This document shows, piece by piece, positions 20,493 through 33,384 of a DNA stretch of 40,132 nucleotides. Location: the NCBI GenBank assembly GCA_038093975.1, contig JBBPTG010000222.1:1-40132 (forward strand), read 5' to 3'. The notes under the pieces were generated by a model. The model was not told the origin of the DNA. It worked only from the letters and a program-made list of their open reading frames with translations, and ran no database searches. The position numbers and the translations under genes are program-made. How positions within the stretch are numbered: the first letter of the stretch is position 1; each line of letters starts with the position of its first letter. This DNA comes from Chalciporus piperatus. Taxonomy: Eukaryota; Basidiomycota; Agaricomycetes; Boletales; Boletaceae.

Positions 20493-23026
20493 TCACAACC
20501 AGTCCGGGTACCCGCTCGTCGAATTCCATCCCTCCGGAACCTCCCAATCACCCTCACAAGCCAACGCCCAATTGGTATTCTCGATCGTCTCCTGCTGAGC
20601 CGCCACGAATGCGTTGACTGAACACATGCCGTGTTCGTGCTCTGGACACCCATCGAGTACGTCCAGGGGAACAACGCCATCGTTGACGATAACACGGATT
20701 TGAGGATCCGCCTCAGAGTCGCAAGAGAGGACTGCCCCAAAAGTTATTTAATGCGCTGATCAACTTTCGAAACCCGGTGAGGACTCACGTTGGAACTGGA
20801 CGTTCGTAGAGAACGGTGCTATTTCCGAACTCTTGAAGGACCGGTCCTCAGGTATATGATCAAGAGGTAAAGGCCCAGTCGCAGCAAAACCCTTTAACCC
20901 AAGTGCCACGAGCACTGTCCGAAAAGTCAGCACTTTCCAATTCTAACGCGTGCCTGAACGACTGACCGTTGATGACAGCCACTTCGTGAGTGGCATCAAC
21001 ATACAAGCTGTGACCCAAGGGGAACTGAACAGAGTTGTGCAGCGTCGAGTTCGTGGTACTGTCGAACACCGTGATGGGCGTTTGTGTCAACCTGGAAACG
21101 AGCTCTTGGACGTAGCCAATGCCCGAAGCCCTGGCCAAAGGCGATCCAAAGCCCACCGAGTACCTACGGAGGTTCGAATCTGGAGGAACAAAGACGTTGT
21201 CCGACTCACCAAAACATGATATCGTACCTAGAAGGGTCGTCAGATGAAATAAATGTACGAGGGACGCTCGTGACACTCACGCATAATGGAATCCCTCCCA
21301 CTCCTTCACCGTGAAAAGCTCGCAGAACTTGGAGTATCCGAGACCAACCGTCTACGAGGGTCAGAACGATGGGTATACATCGAACGCATAACATTTTACC
21401 TCGTAGGCACACATTTCTTGCATGGCAAACACATCCTTCACCGTCAATTCCATACCCTCGACATGTTTCTGGAGGCGTCGAACCGCTTTCCGGAGGTATA
21501 TCTCTTGCCATTCTCCCATGAACTTTTCACCGCGCCAACCCTTATCAGGGTCATTACCATTGGTGCATGTCAAGTACGGGGCCAAGGTGTTGTTAAACTG
21601 AGTAAATATTGATCAGGGATCAAGTACGCAGAGAAATATGAGTGAACGACCAACCCCGGGTTCTTCTATTATGATCACTTGTTGGTATTGGCCCTCGAGG
21701 GGGTATCCGAAAAACCCAAGAGCAAAGTTCTGAGCAGAAGCAACCATACGATTCCTGAAACAGCCATGAGCAAACCATTGGGGAAACTAACACACAAGGA
21801 CTGGACCTACTGTGATTCAGTACGGAAAATTGGAATGATGTTCTCGTCGGTAAAGTTCTGAAAGAGAAGAGTTTGGTCGACGAGTCCACAGCCGTTATGA
21901 GTGGTATACCTTGAGGAGGAAGCCATATCTCATTCGCATCGAGACACCCAAGTCATCTGGACTATTGTCTGAGCAACCTCGTTTCGCAGCCAACACGGAA
22001 CTTACAAAGCTGAGCTCTTCCGAATGGTGTGAGACCTAAAGAGACGAACGTCATGAACATCGCATCGGTCCCACCAAAGACACAACCCAACCTTCCGCGC
22101 CAAGCTTGTAGGTCCTGCACGATTGATGAACTCGTGGAACATACTCCAGAATAAAACCTACCAATCGTTAAGGAACTCCAATCGTCCTGAAGCAGTGAAC
22201 TTCCCATCGAGAGCCCGAAGTCGCGAAGCAAACCCAGCCGGCCCAGTTGTGGCAGCTGAAGAGTGACCGTCGGAACCGACACACAACAAAAACCAAGAAA
22301 CAAAACGACATACAACCACCAACCGGACCTCTCGCACCGTGCCTGTGCAAAAGGTGTACACCAGTGATCCGACACGTATCCGGCGCCTCGGGACTCGAGT
22401 TGATTCCAAACGTTCCTTGCTCGACCGAATACCACGGAGAAAGTGAACCCCAGCTGCGTAAGAGATCGAATTCTCGTTTCTTCTTCTTTTCTCCTTCGCC
22501 ATGGCCTTTGCCTTTTCCTTTACCTTTGGGAAACTTGTGGGGAACGACGAGATGTGCGGATCCGGAGTGGATGGGGTATGCTGGTGCGGTCGCAGCTACG
22601 CCCGGCTCTGCACCTGCATGAGTAGGACCTGGATACCCCACACTACGAACCGTGTCAGTCTGAATCCTTGTCAACACGGTCAAGACGCGAAACTTACTCG
22701 GAAGGACGCGGAAACATGCTCGGGACAGCATTCGTAGGGTCAATCGGTGGATAATCATGCCACTCCGGCGTTCCAGGAACGACGTCCCCAAATAAAAACG
22801 CGTTCAAAGCATTCCGAGCACTGCAAGACGCATCGAACTTGTCGTACTGCCAGACGCCCGTCAAAGCGACGAGGATACCGGTCAGGAACGCGGTGAGGGT
22901 GCTCCAGTTCACCACGCCACGTTCACGGACAGGCTGGCGACCTGGGGTGGTGTCGCCGGGATGAACGCTTGGGGTTACAAAGGTTGGTAAGGTTGTCTTC
23001 TCGTCGCCCACCCTGGATGGAGACAT
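20493..23026 (-). CDS. Histidine acid phosphatase family protein, membrane-anchored
   Basis: Histidine phosphatase superfamily, branch 2 (acid phosphatase/phytase-like). At least eight exons. The ATG at 23024-23026 begins a short basic tail followed by one membrane segment (STLTAFLTGILVALTGVW), so it is probably a type II membrane protein with an outside catalytic domain. The catalytic box is GVHLLHRHGAR (about 22340-22370), with the phosphohistidine in RHG. The later box is LYVDATHEVAVIN (about 20985-21020), with HE in place of the common HD. Between them are LTPFGR, FTDENIIPIFRT, RMVASAQNFALGFFG and NDPDKGWRGEKFMGEW. The C-terminus has GCPEHEHGMCSVNAF and ends SGYPDWL. The first splice (around 22690) does not fit frame exactly, so exon 1 to exon 2 is provisional. 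Substrate is not known. Confidence 0.8.
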
Positions 23027-23527
23027 GGTCCTTTGGAGGGTGGTCAACCTGACTCCAGCAGGGTCCCAGTACTACTTATATGGAGGTTCCCACAGCATCC
23101 CCTGTCATTCCATTCGAGAACCGGAAGCGAGAAGACGGCTATAAGCGAAGAGCGCCATCAGCTGGCATCAGGGAAGCAGTTCAAGCACCCTGGTCGAACA
23201 ATTCGAAGCTCCGTCAGTGATAGCAACTCGTGAGCAAAGACATGTTCAAAGTTGCATTGCTGGGCCAGTTCAACAGCCCGGCTCCAAGAAGTCGAGCCAC
23301 AGCCCCTGCCGAGGAAGGAGATTCGGAAATTGCGATCGGAACACAGACATCCCATGGGTTTCCAGACAGGTAAAAGAGATCACCGTAGCTTCTGTGTGGA
23401 CCTCGAATGGAAGCTATGTTGGTGGCGCGACCATCGACAAGTACAAGCCCGATCGACAGCGAGTATTAGAAAACAAATTAACCCGAAGGCGAAAACGAAA
23501 AACGACTACTCCCAGAGCATCAAGAAA

Positions 23528-25067
23528 CTAACGACCCCCATTAGGTACACCCCCACGCCTCGGTCGACCACCCCGTCGACCATATCCACCCCAACCTCCA
23601 ACATACGCACCAGGTCCCATCAGCCCAACACCTCCAGGCTCACCAAACGTAGCCACGTTCTTCTCTCGCTCTTCTTCTCGGCGTGTACGTCCGCCTCCAC
23701 CTCTTCGTCCACCTCCACCTCCACCTCGCTGTGGCGGTGGTGGTGGAGCAGAAGCTTGCGTCGAGGAAGAAAGGGAATCGAAAAATGACTTTTGGGGGTT
23801 GTAAGCGCGGTCTTCCTTCTCCTCGTCGTTGGAAGGGGAATCGCCCTCGGGGGCAGGCTCGCCTTCTGCACTATCCTTTGTTTTCTTGGGAGCAACGGCA
23901 GACTTGTCAAACCGCGCATTGGAGCCTTGGAAATCGAAATCCGTTGAAGGAACTTTCAATTCAACACCCTTGGCGGTGGGTCCATGACCATGGTGCCCGC
24001 GACGACCTCCTCTTCCCATTGGACCGCCTCCGTTCGTCGCGCGCAAGTCTCCGATGGCACGCTCAACAGTTTCGAGGGATGCAGTAGCGGTTTGCACGGA
24101 GTTGTTGGGACGACGACCATTGGCACTTGTGCTTGGCCCATCGGTAGGAGGGACGGGTGATACAGACTGAGGCTGAGGTACTTCTGGAACGACGTGAGGC
24201 TGTTGAGGGTAGGGTACAGGTGGTGGCTGTTGGGGTGGTGGTGGTTGAGGAACCGCTTGTTGCGGGTATGGTGAACCGTATGGCGGAAATTGGGGAGGTG
24301 CCATCCCAGGTGCCGATGCCTAAGCGACGCGTCAGCACAATTGCCACAATGTTCGGGTGATTCGTGGGTCAGAAGGAAGGCAACGGAGAGATCCACATGG
24401 GGTTTATGCGCTCTCGGAATGATGAGTCTTTGACTCTTTACATCCGTAATGGTTCATCACACGGGGGGAGGCAGATGCCATCATTTGAAGAAAGAAACGC
24501 TCACCCCTAGCACTGCAGGGTCATCGTGCACGCTACGACGAGGAGGAGGTTCATCGACAGCGAGATCTTTCACCTCGGAAGCGCGAAAGATGATATATTG
24601 GTAAGGTTCTTGAACCGGGGGAATAAACTCATTAGGAGGCCTGTTACACGTAATCAGCACGATGCTCAACACATTTTTGATGAGACGAAGGTCAGTAGGA
24701 AGGCAACGGAATGATCCACACGAGTTTTGCGCTCTCGGACGTGCGAGCTTTCGCTCATTTACATCCGTGATGTTTAATCTTTTGATGTCCCAGAGGGACG
24801 CGCAGAATGGTGGAAATGGCTCACTTTCGCGATTCCGTCCCCATAGAGAACACTGCGTACAGCATATGAGATAGACCTCAGGTGCGAAAGGACATGGATG
24901 CCATACCATTGGAAAGCTGGATAGTCGAGGCAGCTGGATCAATACCAGCCAGAATTCCCCGGTATCGAATATCAGAATGAGAGACGAGAGATATGGGTTT
25001 CCTGTGGTGGTCGTGAGCAACATCGGGAGTGTAGGATGAGGTCGTACCCAATGAAACTGAGCGCCAT
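23528..25067 (-). CDS. SCD6: Scd6/LSM14 family mRNP protein
   Basis: Cytoplasmic mRNA-binding protein that represses translation and works with Dhh1 and decapping factors in P bodies. Five exons join in frame to 356 residues: 25048-25067, 24907-25001, 24825-24852, 24505-24640, 23528-24319. Residues 1-90 are the divergent LSm domain: MALSFIGKPISLVSHSDIRY, RGILAGIDPAASTIQLSNVF and EPYQYIIFRASEVKDL. A Pro/Gln-rich linker follows, then the FDF box (STDFDFQGSNARFDK), the FFD box (YNPQKSFFDSLSS), the TFG box (REEEREKNVATFGEPG) and RGG-type Gly/Arg runs at the C-terminus. This order is diagnostic. The initiator exon is 20 nt. Most of its frames on the other strand are composition shadows. Confidence 0.92.
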
Positions 25068-26229
25068 GATCAAGAACTTGGAGGATGAAAGAAACACGAA
25101 GGAAACGACCTTCGCGACACTGCCTGCGAGCGGCATCCCAAATGTCTATATTTTCAGTCTCCGATTCAAATTTAACCTTACTCCCTGTTAGGAAACAAGT
25201 GCCCCTGATTGTCAAACTAGTCTTTGTCCTTGTAGGATTAGGTCGCTCCTGTAGCTGGGCCAGGGATTGCCGGTTCGCTACTGAAGACAAGAACAGCCGC
25301 ATCGGTATCGGGCGATCCTGGATCGTCTGCACAACTGTTCTAGTCAACTTCAACCTCCCACCGGGCCAGGTAATCAAGGTTTGGTGATTTCCTGCAATCC
25401 GACTGGATTGCACTCGGTGAATCTTTGGAATTGGTCGAGAAAAATTGCGACAGTCTACCCCAGCAACCTGCCGTATTTAACTCATCTCCAAACTCCTTAA
25501 TCCTCGTTAAAAGGCGCACCGAAGACCTCTGAGCCTCCTGCACGAACCGCCTCCAGCAGCATCCTCGAAGGACCATCTGTACTACTGACGGTCCTTCAAT
25601 GATACAAAGGCGGGGTGCCCCCCAATGTGGTTCAGAAAATCAGCTTCAGGTGAGGTGTATTTTCGTCATATATGACTGATGGAGTCCGCAGGAATATTGG
25701 GCTTGTCAGACAGGGATGGCAGACGCACAGCGTTTCAATGACTGTACTCACGGCACCGGATTGTCTCCAGAGTTCACATGATAGCTCCTGTTACTAACGA
25801 AAGCAGACCTCGTTTTCTGGGTATTCCAAGGACGTCGCCTTATCCGCCTTGAACGTACTTGTCGCTTTGCCGGTGGTCTTGATGGTATGTCAGTCAACCG
25901 ACACATTCCCAACTCGGACGTAATGCTTCCTCTTCACTCAACATGCGTCGATCACAAATGTAATCTGCACGCAACTGGACAGTAATAATGATTCACGAGG
26001 CATACAGATAAACGCTTACTGCAATACATGACTAGACGCACCAGCACTAGTGCAACGCTGCTAAATAGAAAGAAAAAAACGCATTACCCTGCACCAGTAA
26101 GAAAAAAAAAGTCTGCGTGGCAAGGAAAAAAGCATTCGTAAAAAATACGAGATTGAGACGTTAGAATACACGTGCATGAATGAGACAGAGCCGAGCCTGT
26201 AAGACGTGATGTGTCGAATACAACAAGGT
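25068..26229. other. Region without a supported gene
   Basis: Contains the 5' flank of SCD6 and the 3' flank of the next gene. A minus-strand frame at 25340-25576 begins with ATG but matches nothing I know. A short minus-strand run at 25800-25880 (KTTGKATSTFKADKATSLEY) looks protein-like but cannot be extended. A/T-rich homopolymer stretches lie at 26080-26150. Confidence 0.3.
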
Positions 26230-27392
26230 TCAACGGGGTCGTTCAAGTCGTCCGACCACGCCTTCAGCTTCTCCTTTTGCATGACCAAAGTCAGACTCTC
26301 CAGGTGCTTTTTGTCGAGAATCCCCTGCCGCTAAGACCACGCCGGTAAGGTGAGGATCAATCGGGTCAGATGATGGACCAGACCCTGGTGTAGACGTCGG
26401 AGTTGAAGTGGTGGCGGTGGTGGTGGAATCGGCGGGATTGAAATTTCGGAAAGGAGAAGGGGCTATTATGGAACGGTGAAAGCGAGCTCGAAATTCACTC
26501 GCGTGGGGTGGAGGTGGATGTTGTTCACCGAAACCGTTGGCTGAGGGGTCGGTCATGTCAGGAAAAGGAGGTCCGGACGGCCCGGCCATGGATCCATCCG
26601 CTGCCTTTGCAGCAGCTTGCTGTGCAAAGTGCATACGACGCTGTAATCGTGTTGAGAGTCTACGAAACGGTTGGGAAACGTAAATGAGATGCTTACCTGG
26701 TGATCCCATTGATCAAAGGCGTCTGCGATGATAGGTTCCAGCGAGGCAAGATCGTCGGTTGTGAGAGACAACGACCGTAGTAGATGTTGCTTGAGGAGTG
26801 GCGCACAGGAGAATGATAGGAGTAGTGTCGAAGCGAAGCTCTGCCCGCCAGTAAGTGGCGGCTGAGGAAACGATGGGTCCTGTGGATTCATCGGATGTTG
26901 AGGCTGGATGTCGGGGGGTAGGACTTGCTGATATTCATTTTGCCCATTCACTCTAAACTGGACGTCCTCCATCCCCGCTATTATCTCGCTGGTCATATCT
27001 AGACCTAGCTCCCTCATCTTCCGCTGTTTTACCAGGCTCCGGTGTTTCCGTTGTCGTTCTCTAGCGGCTGCCCTGACTCTCTCTCGACGATCAAGCTCCT
27101 CTGGAGTCAGTTCTTGACCGGTGAACGTTTCTGGGGACGGTTGTGGCGGCAAAGGTTGTGGGGGAGGTGGGGGTTCGATGGGCTGAGGATAGGACATGGC
27201 AACATTCAAATTATTGACGTGACGATCACGCTCTCGCTTCCTTCGTTGCCTCTCCGCAGCTTTCTCCCTTTTCTGTCTCTGGGCAGGTGTTTCATTCTCC
27301 CTTGACCCTCGTCTTCGGGTTGACGAGAGGGGGCTGAGCGTACTTTGCGAAGGGTTGTGGTGGACAACCGGATCCATCCCATTCATATCCAT
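26230..27392 (-). CDS. Conserved basidiomycete protein with basic region, function unknown
   Basis: Two exons, 26698-flanked: 26697-27392 and 26230-26640, with a 56 bp GT-AG intron, giving 368 residues. Two Arg/Lys-rich helices stand out: residues about 35-60 (AQRQKREKAAERQRRKRERD) and about 105-130 (RRERVRAAARERQRKHRSLV). They resemble the basic parts of bZIP or bHLH DNA-binding proteins but lack a clear leucine zipper. Proline-rich linkers, a hydrophobic helix region (LLLSFSCAPLLKQHLLRSL) and a Ser/Thr/Pro-rich tail follow. It is probably nuclear, but this is inference. Start is the first ATG, and the splice keeps frame through WDHQ to RRMHF. Confidence 0.7.
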
Positions 27393-27579
27393 TCCCCGGC
27401 TTTTGGGCTTCTGGAGAACTTGTGACGGCTCGTTACGGCGGGTAAGTGACGGACGTCGTGACAGACAGTGACCAGGATGTGAGCAAACATCGTCACACTT
27501 GCAGCAAAATGTTTAAAAAAAGTGGCGTGAGAACAAAAACAAGACATCTATTACAAATATTTATTTTCAATACAACAAT

Positions 27580-29249
<1,670 letters not shown>

Positions 29250-29446
29250 GTCTGGGACCGATGTTCCACCAATGCAGTACTGCGTGAGGACTGTCGTGGA
29301 AGAAAACCAAGACTTGTGTAGCCCGTCTTCTCCGATAGCGGCGGTCCGATATGTGATGTCTCGAAAAGGCAACTAACCGTAGCCGAAACGTCCGAGGGAG
29401 ACGGAAACCTTCTGACCACGGTCCGCTCGTAGTATACACTGAAAAC
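29250..29446. promoter_or_regulatory. Shared divergent promoter of ADE12 and COX16
   Basis: Only 197 bp separate the two start codons, so both promoters and 5' leaders must lie here. No clear TATA box was seen. Co-regulation is possible but not shown. Confidence 0.5.
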
Positions 29447-29933
29447 ATGCCGACCTTTCAATCAAACCCGCTAAATACCTCTAAATTCCACAGAAACATC
29501 AAACGACACCCTGCGCTTTTCGGTGTACCATTCGTTCTCATCGTCGTCGGCGCGTCGTTTGTTCTCCAACCATTCACCCAAACAAGATATGACTTGCAGT
29601 CCCAGAAGATTAAACAGGCGAGTTCACGTCGAAAACAAGCTATCTCTGATAGATCGTCATTCTAAACTCTGTGCAGCTGTCCCAACAGGAAGCTCTGGGA
29701 CTCGACAGGTCGAAGAAGAAGTTCGATATTCGGGAAGAATACTACGTGCGTGTGGATTCTGTGTGGGGTTGCCCAATACTGATAAAATATCCCAGAAATT
29801 GAGCGCGATGGCCGAGCAGGAGTGGGAGCCGAAGAGAATCGCGCGGCCAAGCGACGTTCCAGAGTGGGGCGTACCACCCACTCGACCAGACGTATTCCCC
29901 GACCAAATTCCGGACTCCAAGACCAAGCAATGA
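29447..29933 (+). CDS. COX16: Cytochrome c oxidase assembly protein COX16
   Basis: Small mitochondrial inner-membrane protein needed for Cox1/Cox2 assembly. Three exons: 29447-29617, 29677-29745, 29796-29933, giving 125 residues. Key segments: KFHRNIKRHPALFGVPF, the membrane helix VLIVVGASFVLQPF, the conserved TQTRYDLQSQKIKQ, LSQQEALGLDRSKKKFDIRE, and EQEWEPKRIARPSDVPEWGV. The first intron begins GCGAGT rather than GT and ends CTGTGCAG, a GC-AG intron; taking it removes exactly 59 bp and restores the conserved KIKQLSQQ junction. The second intron is an ordinary 50 bp GT-AG. Confidence 0.92.
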
Positions 29934-30352
29934 GGCGGTCCTGAATTACATATGGTGTGCGATATGTGCTACATCACTGGAAGACCAACACCCAAGTGCT
30001 GCGGACGAGGAGAGCAATATGGATGTCGGTGAGATATTCTTCGGGATTGACGTCGCGCGTTTGCATAGGACAGGGTAACACTCCAACTGTATGGGCTACC
30101 AACGGTCTCTAACAGATCAAGACAGTGCTCTACTAATACATTGATGGGTTTGCTGCATGTAGTACCTTGCTCATCCCAGCAGCTCCACTGGACCGAAACT
30201 TATGCAACTGTATAGGACCTGAATGCCCTTCTCGCATGACTCCTGTTCCCCCCCTGAGAACTCTTGGACAGGGCGACATTGCACGTCGTCACTGATCGCT
30301 GAATCAAGCATGACACCCTCTACGACGATGCAGTTGGCGATCTCGTGCATTT
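29934..30352. other. Region downstream of COX16, no gene seen
   Basis: No supported gene. The right part may belong to the degraded frame described next, since the minus strand reads on protein-like (LHEIANCIVVEGVMLD after a frame change near 30350). Confidence 0.3.
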
Positions 30353-30706
30353 TTACACAACCCTACTCTGAAAATAAATCGACGGTCCACCCCCCATTCT
30401 CGAGCCCGGTTGCGGAATGTCGGCGAGGACCCTCTGCTCCTTGCTATCAGCACAGTAAAAGCGCAGGCGTGTCCCAAACGTGCTCACACCCCACAACAGG
30501 GGGATCATGCAGTCTTTCATACGACCCGTTCTATGGTATAGAGCGTGCTCCCGGTCCGCTTTTTCGCGCCGATCGTTGTCAATGGGGTTGGCATCATCGT
30601 TGGCTTGCACGGTGAGAACTAGGCGCTTGTATGAACGGTAGCCGAAGCGTGTGTCCTTGTTCTTCAGGCGCCCACATTGGTTGGACGCGAGGAAATGGAC
30701 GAGCAT
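30353..30706 (-). pseudogene. Fragment of an unknown fungal protein family
   Basis: Minus-strand frame with QANDDANPIDNDRREKADRE, HALYHRTGRMKDCMIPLLWG and VSTFGTRLRFYCADSKEQRV. This is clearly real protein sequence, and similar RANDDAxPID and IPLLWGVSAFGTRL strings occur in uncharacterised Agaricomycete proteins, as I remember them. No function is known to me. The frame has no good start and appears shifted at its 3' end, so it is probably a remnant. It lies just left of the duplicated deaminase promoter. Confidence 0.4.
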
Positions 30707-30812
30707 TGGCCAAGCAGACTGCAGCCGAGCTCATCGACTATTTCAGCGCTTATGGGCCCGCCCGGCCTGGCTCACGTTGGAGTCATGTCCATGCAATCCA
30801 AAATTAGTACAT

Positions 30813-31959
30813 TATGGCGGTCCAAGTGCACAAAAATTCCCGCGCGCACTTTTCGATGTAGCGCGCACTATTTGGAGGAGCGCGCACTTTTTTTTTGAGT
30901 AGTCCATTACATTGTAGTAGTATTTCTCAGTAATATCTACTAGTAGTACTACCATTACTCCTAGTACTTAGATTGACTTGGTACATTATCCGTAATATGA
31001 AGGCCAAAATGACGGGTTTCGACTCTTCAACCAGACCGTGAGAATCTATTGACTTATGAAGGCATTCCCATCACATCATTGCTCAGACTTTCCTCCTGGA
31101 TAATGATTCAACGGCCCTCCGGGCAACCCTGGACCCGCCGCCAGACTCGCAGTTCAACATGCCCTCGTTGCAACTGTAACAATGAATGGGGCCATGGGAG
31201 GCATCTAAATTTTGTCACATTCACATTTTATTGTTCGCCAGGTCTCTGGCAGGCTGGAATCATCAAAGTAATTACTGTAATTACTATGATGCTGAACACA
31301 GCAGTGGTAGTACCTATGTCAGATCACACAGACAAAATCACGAAGGGCAACTCATTGACGGTCAGGATACGGAGCAAACAGTGAGATGAAGGCAACAACA
31401 GTCCTAGTCAACACGATGGAGGGAGAGGAGAGCTGTGGAGCAACAAGAATACAAGCTTTGAAAAAGGGGTTTCGTTGCTGACAAAGACGGTAATCCGGAC
31501 CGACATCCCATCAGTGGACGCACAATTTTGAAAGTGAGACCTGGACCACTTTCGGGTCCAGGAATTCTGTTGGCTCACTCGGCTTTTGAAAATGCCTACA
31601 TGCATGGATGATCCTGAGATGCTATTTAAGTCGAGGACCTTGCATGGGTATTGCGAACAACGTCAGGAAGACATTCCAAGGAGTAGTCTATGTTGAGGTG
31701 ACGGGGATGCCTTCATAAGTCAATAGATTCTCACGGTCTGGTTGAAGAGTCGAAACCCGTCATTTTGGCCTTCATATTACGGATAATGTACCAAGTCAAT
31801 CTAAGTACTAGGAGTAATGGTAGTACTACTAGTAGATATTACTGAGAAATACTACTACAATGTAATGGACTACTCAAAAAAAAAGTGCGCGCTCCTCCAA
31901 ATAGTGCGCGCTACATCGAAAAGTGCGCGCGGGAATTTTTGTGCACTTGGACCGCCATA
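30813..31959. mobile_element. Non-autonomous DNA transposon with ~260 bp inverted repeats
   Basis: The ends TATGGCGGTCCAAGTGCAC and its reverse complement lie at 30813 and 31959, and the inverted repeat continues for about 260 bp on each side (30813-31073 and 31695-31959) with few mismatches. Direct repeats GTACAT (30807-30812 and 31960-31965) flank it. The paralogous sequence at 12988-13060 has a single GTACAT and no insert. Near each end three GCGCGCACT motifs recur every 19 bp (30842, 30861, 30880), likely protein-binding sites. The 620 bp interior codes for nothing recognisable. The superfamily is not clear from the 6 bp duplication. Confidence 0.85.
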
Positions 31960-32103
31960 GTACATCAATGATCATGGCGCCTGAATGGGTGACGCAGCAC
32001 TCGCCGCATGACAGCACTGCCCCTGCGCGCAGATATAAGACCACCGCGCTTGAGGATCAATCGATAACTGCCCAAACCCTTCCGAATCTTAACCTAGTAC
32101 ACC

Positions 32104-32803
32104 TAGTGTTTAAAAGTCCAGTTAAGTTAAGTTTTTGTACCTCTTTTGACAAAACTGTAACTGTAACTGGTTATCAATTTCGGCAAAATCAGTTTAACTG
32201 AACTGAAACTCTACATAACTGTCATATCAGTTATGGTCCAGTTTGTGACCGGTTTGTGACCGGTTTGTGACCGGTTTTTTGTAATAACTGGACAAACATT
32301 AGAAAGCCCTGATTCTTAGCTTTAAAATGACCCCTGGATCATGTGATTTGGTTCAGTCCTTGAGAAGATATGCTCATTTTATTATATTACCATGATTATC
32401 ATATGTTTTGGTGGATATAGCATTGGAATGGAGGACAAGTTAAGGAAAATACAAGCAAATATGTAATCTCAGCAGTGCAAATTAACATGTGTATTTGAGT
32501 TGAGTGTGTCTCAATCAGTAATTTCATCAGTTTACTTCAATATTCAGAGAAAAAGTCAAATAAGGTCAGAGAAATTTGTAAAAAATCAGGAAAAATAGTG
32601 GTAGATGACCATATATAGGTTATTATTTATAACCAGTTATAACCAGTTTGTGTACAGTTTTGTAAAATTTTGGAAGTGACAAAACTGTAACTGAAACTGG
32701 ACGTAACCAGTTACAATTTTTCACCCAGTTTCAGTTATATTTCGCTCCAGTTAAGTTAAGTTTCGGTTTTTTTCCAGTTATGTAACTGGACTTTTAAACA
32801 CTA
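32104..32803. mobile_element. hAT-type MITE
   Basis: A 700 bp element. Its ends are perfect 21 bp inverted repeats beginning TAGTGTTTAAAAGTCCAGTT, flanked by the 8 bp target duplication AGTACACC (32096-32103 and 32804-32811). An 8 bp duplication and TAGTG ends are the hAT signature. Inside are subterminal repeats of AACTGTAACTG/CCAGTT type near both ends and three copies of GGTTTGTGACC at 32241-32272. No transposase frame is present, so it depends on an autonomous element elsewhere. Confidence 0.88.
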
Positions 32804-33199
32804 AGTACACCCCACTACCAGTGATTTCCACAATGCCCCCCAGAGGCCCGCCTAACAAGCAGAAAAACACCCCGGAGCAAGCGGAATTGCTTTGGAAGGT
32901 GTGTACAAAACTCATTATCTTCGTGTCGATGAGCTCGCGCCACATACCTGTGAACAAATGGGCCCACACTTCTGGCAGGGCGAGCAAATGGAAATCATGG
33001 GCAATCTTGCGTTGCTTAAGTTTCTTCGGACTGTAACGCCTACTACTCCCCCCCTACCTACTTCTACGACGACTTCTACGACAAACGACCTCTCGCGCAT
33101 GCTAAGCTGGATCGCCTCCTCCTTTGTGAGGGAACCTAGTACATCAGGAAAAACCTCCCGTGGATAATTCTCTGGAATACTAACAATTTCCAGAAAAAG

Positions 33200-33350
33200 T
33201 TAAAATTTTCACAGAATTCCTTGTATTCTTCAGATTTGTTGATATTTGTGATAAATACTTGAACCTCCCAGGATGTGTATTAGATGATATTTGTCAAAAT
33301 TTCACAGAATTCTTTGTATTCTTCAGATTTGTTGATATTAGTGACATTTT
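33200..33350 (+). repeat. Direct repeat, 93 bp apart
   Basis: A block of about 48 bp (CACAGAATTC, then TTGTATTCTTCAGATTTG, TTGATATT) occurs at 33210 and again at 33303 with two or three differences. The flanking sequence is A/T-rich and non-coding. Origin unknown. Confidence 0.7.
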
Positions 33351-33384
33351 ACTATGCATTCATGGAAATGTGTGTTAGGATTGA

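Larger units (their letters stand above)
30765..33135 (+). pseudogene. OTT_1508-like deaminase, 5' fragment with promoter, interrupted by two transposons
   Basis: Outside the two inserted elements (30813-31959 and 32104-32803) the sequence follows the upstream region and N-terminus of the broken copy at 12980-13460: CATGTCCATGCAATCCAAAA, GAATGGGTGACGCAGCACTC and CACTACCAGTGATTTC. Exon 1 starts at ATG 32834 (MPPRGPPNKQK), then a GTGTGT donor, then after TCTGGCAG the reading GEQMEIMGNLALLKFLRT and LSRMLSWIASSFVRE. Similarity stops at about 33135 and the catalytic domain is absent. It cannot be functional. Confidence 0.75.

Noticed and set aside
21160..21185. tRNA B-box-like GGTTCGAATCT
   Set aside because: Lies in a coding exon of the phosphatase on the other strand, with no A box or acceptor stem around it.
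31049..31384. 111-codon frame inside the long-TIR element
   Set aside because: No transposase motifs, begins in the inverted repeat, and composition is as expected by chance.
30813..31959. TA target duplication (Tc1/mariner or similar) for the long-TIR element
   Set aside because: It would require GTACAT on both sides before insertion, but the empty site at 13 kb has it once; a 6 bp duplication is simpler.
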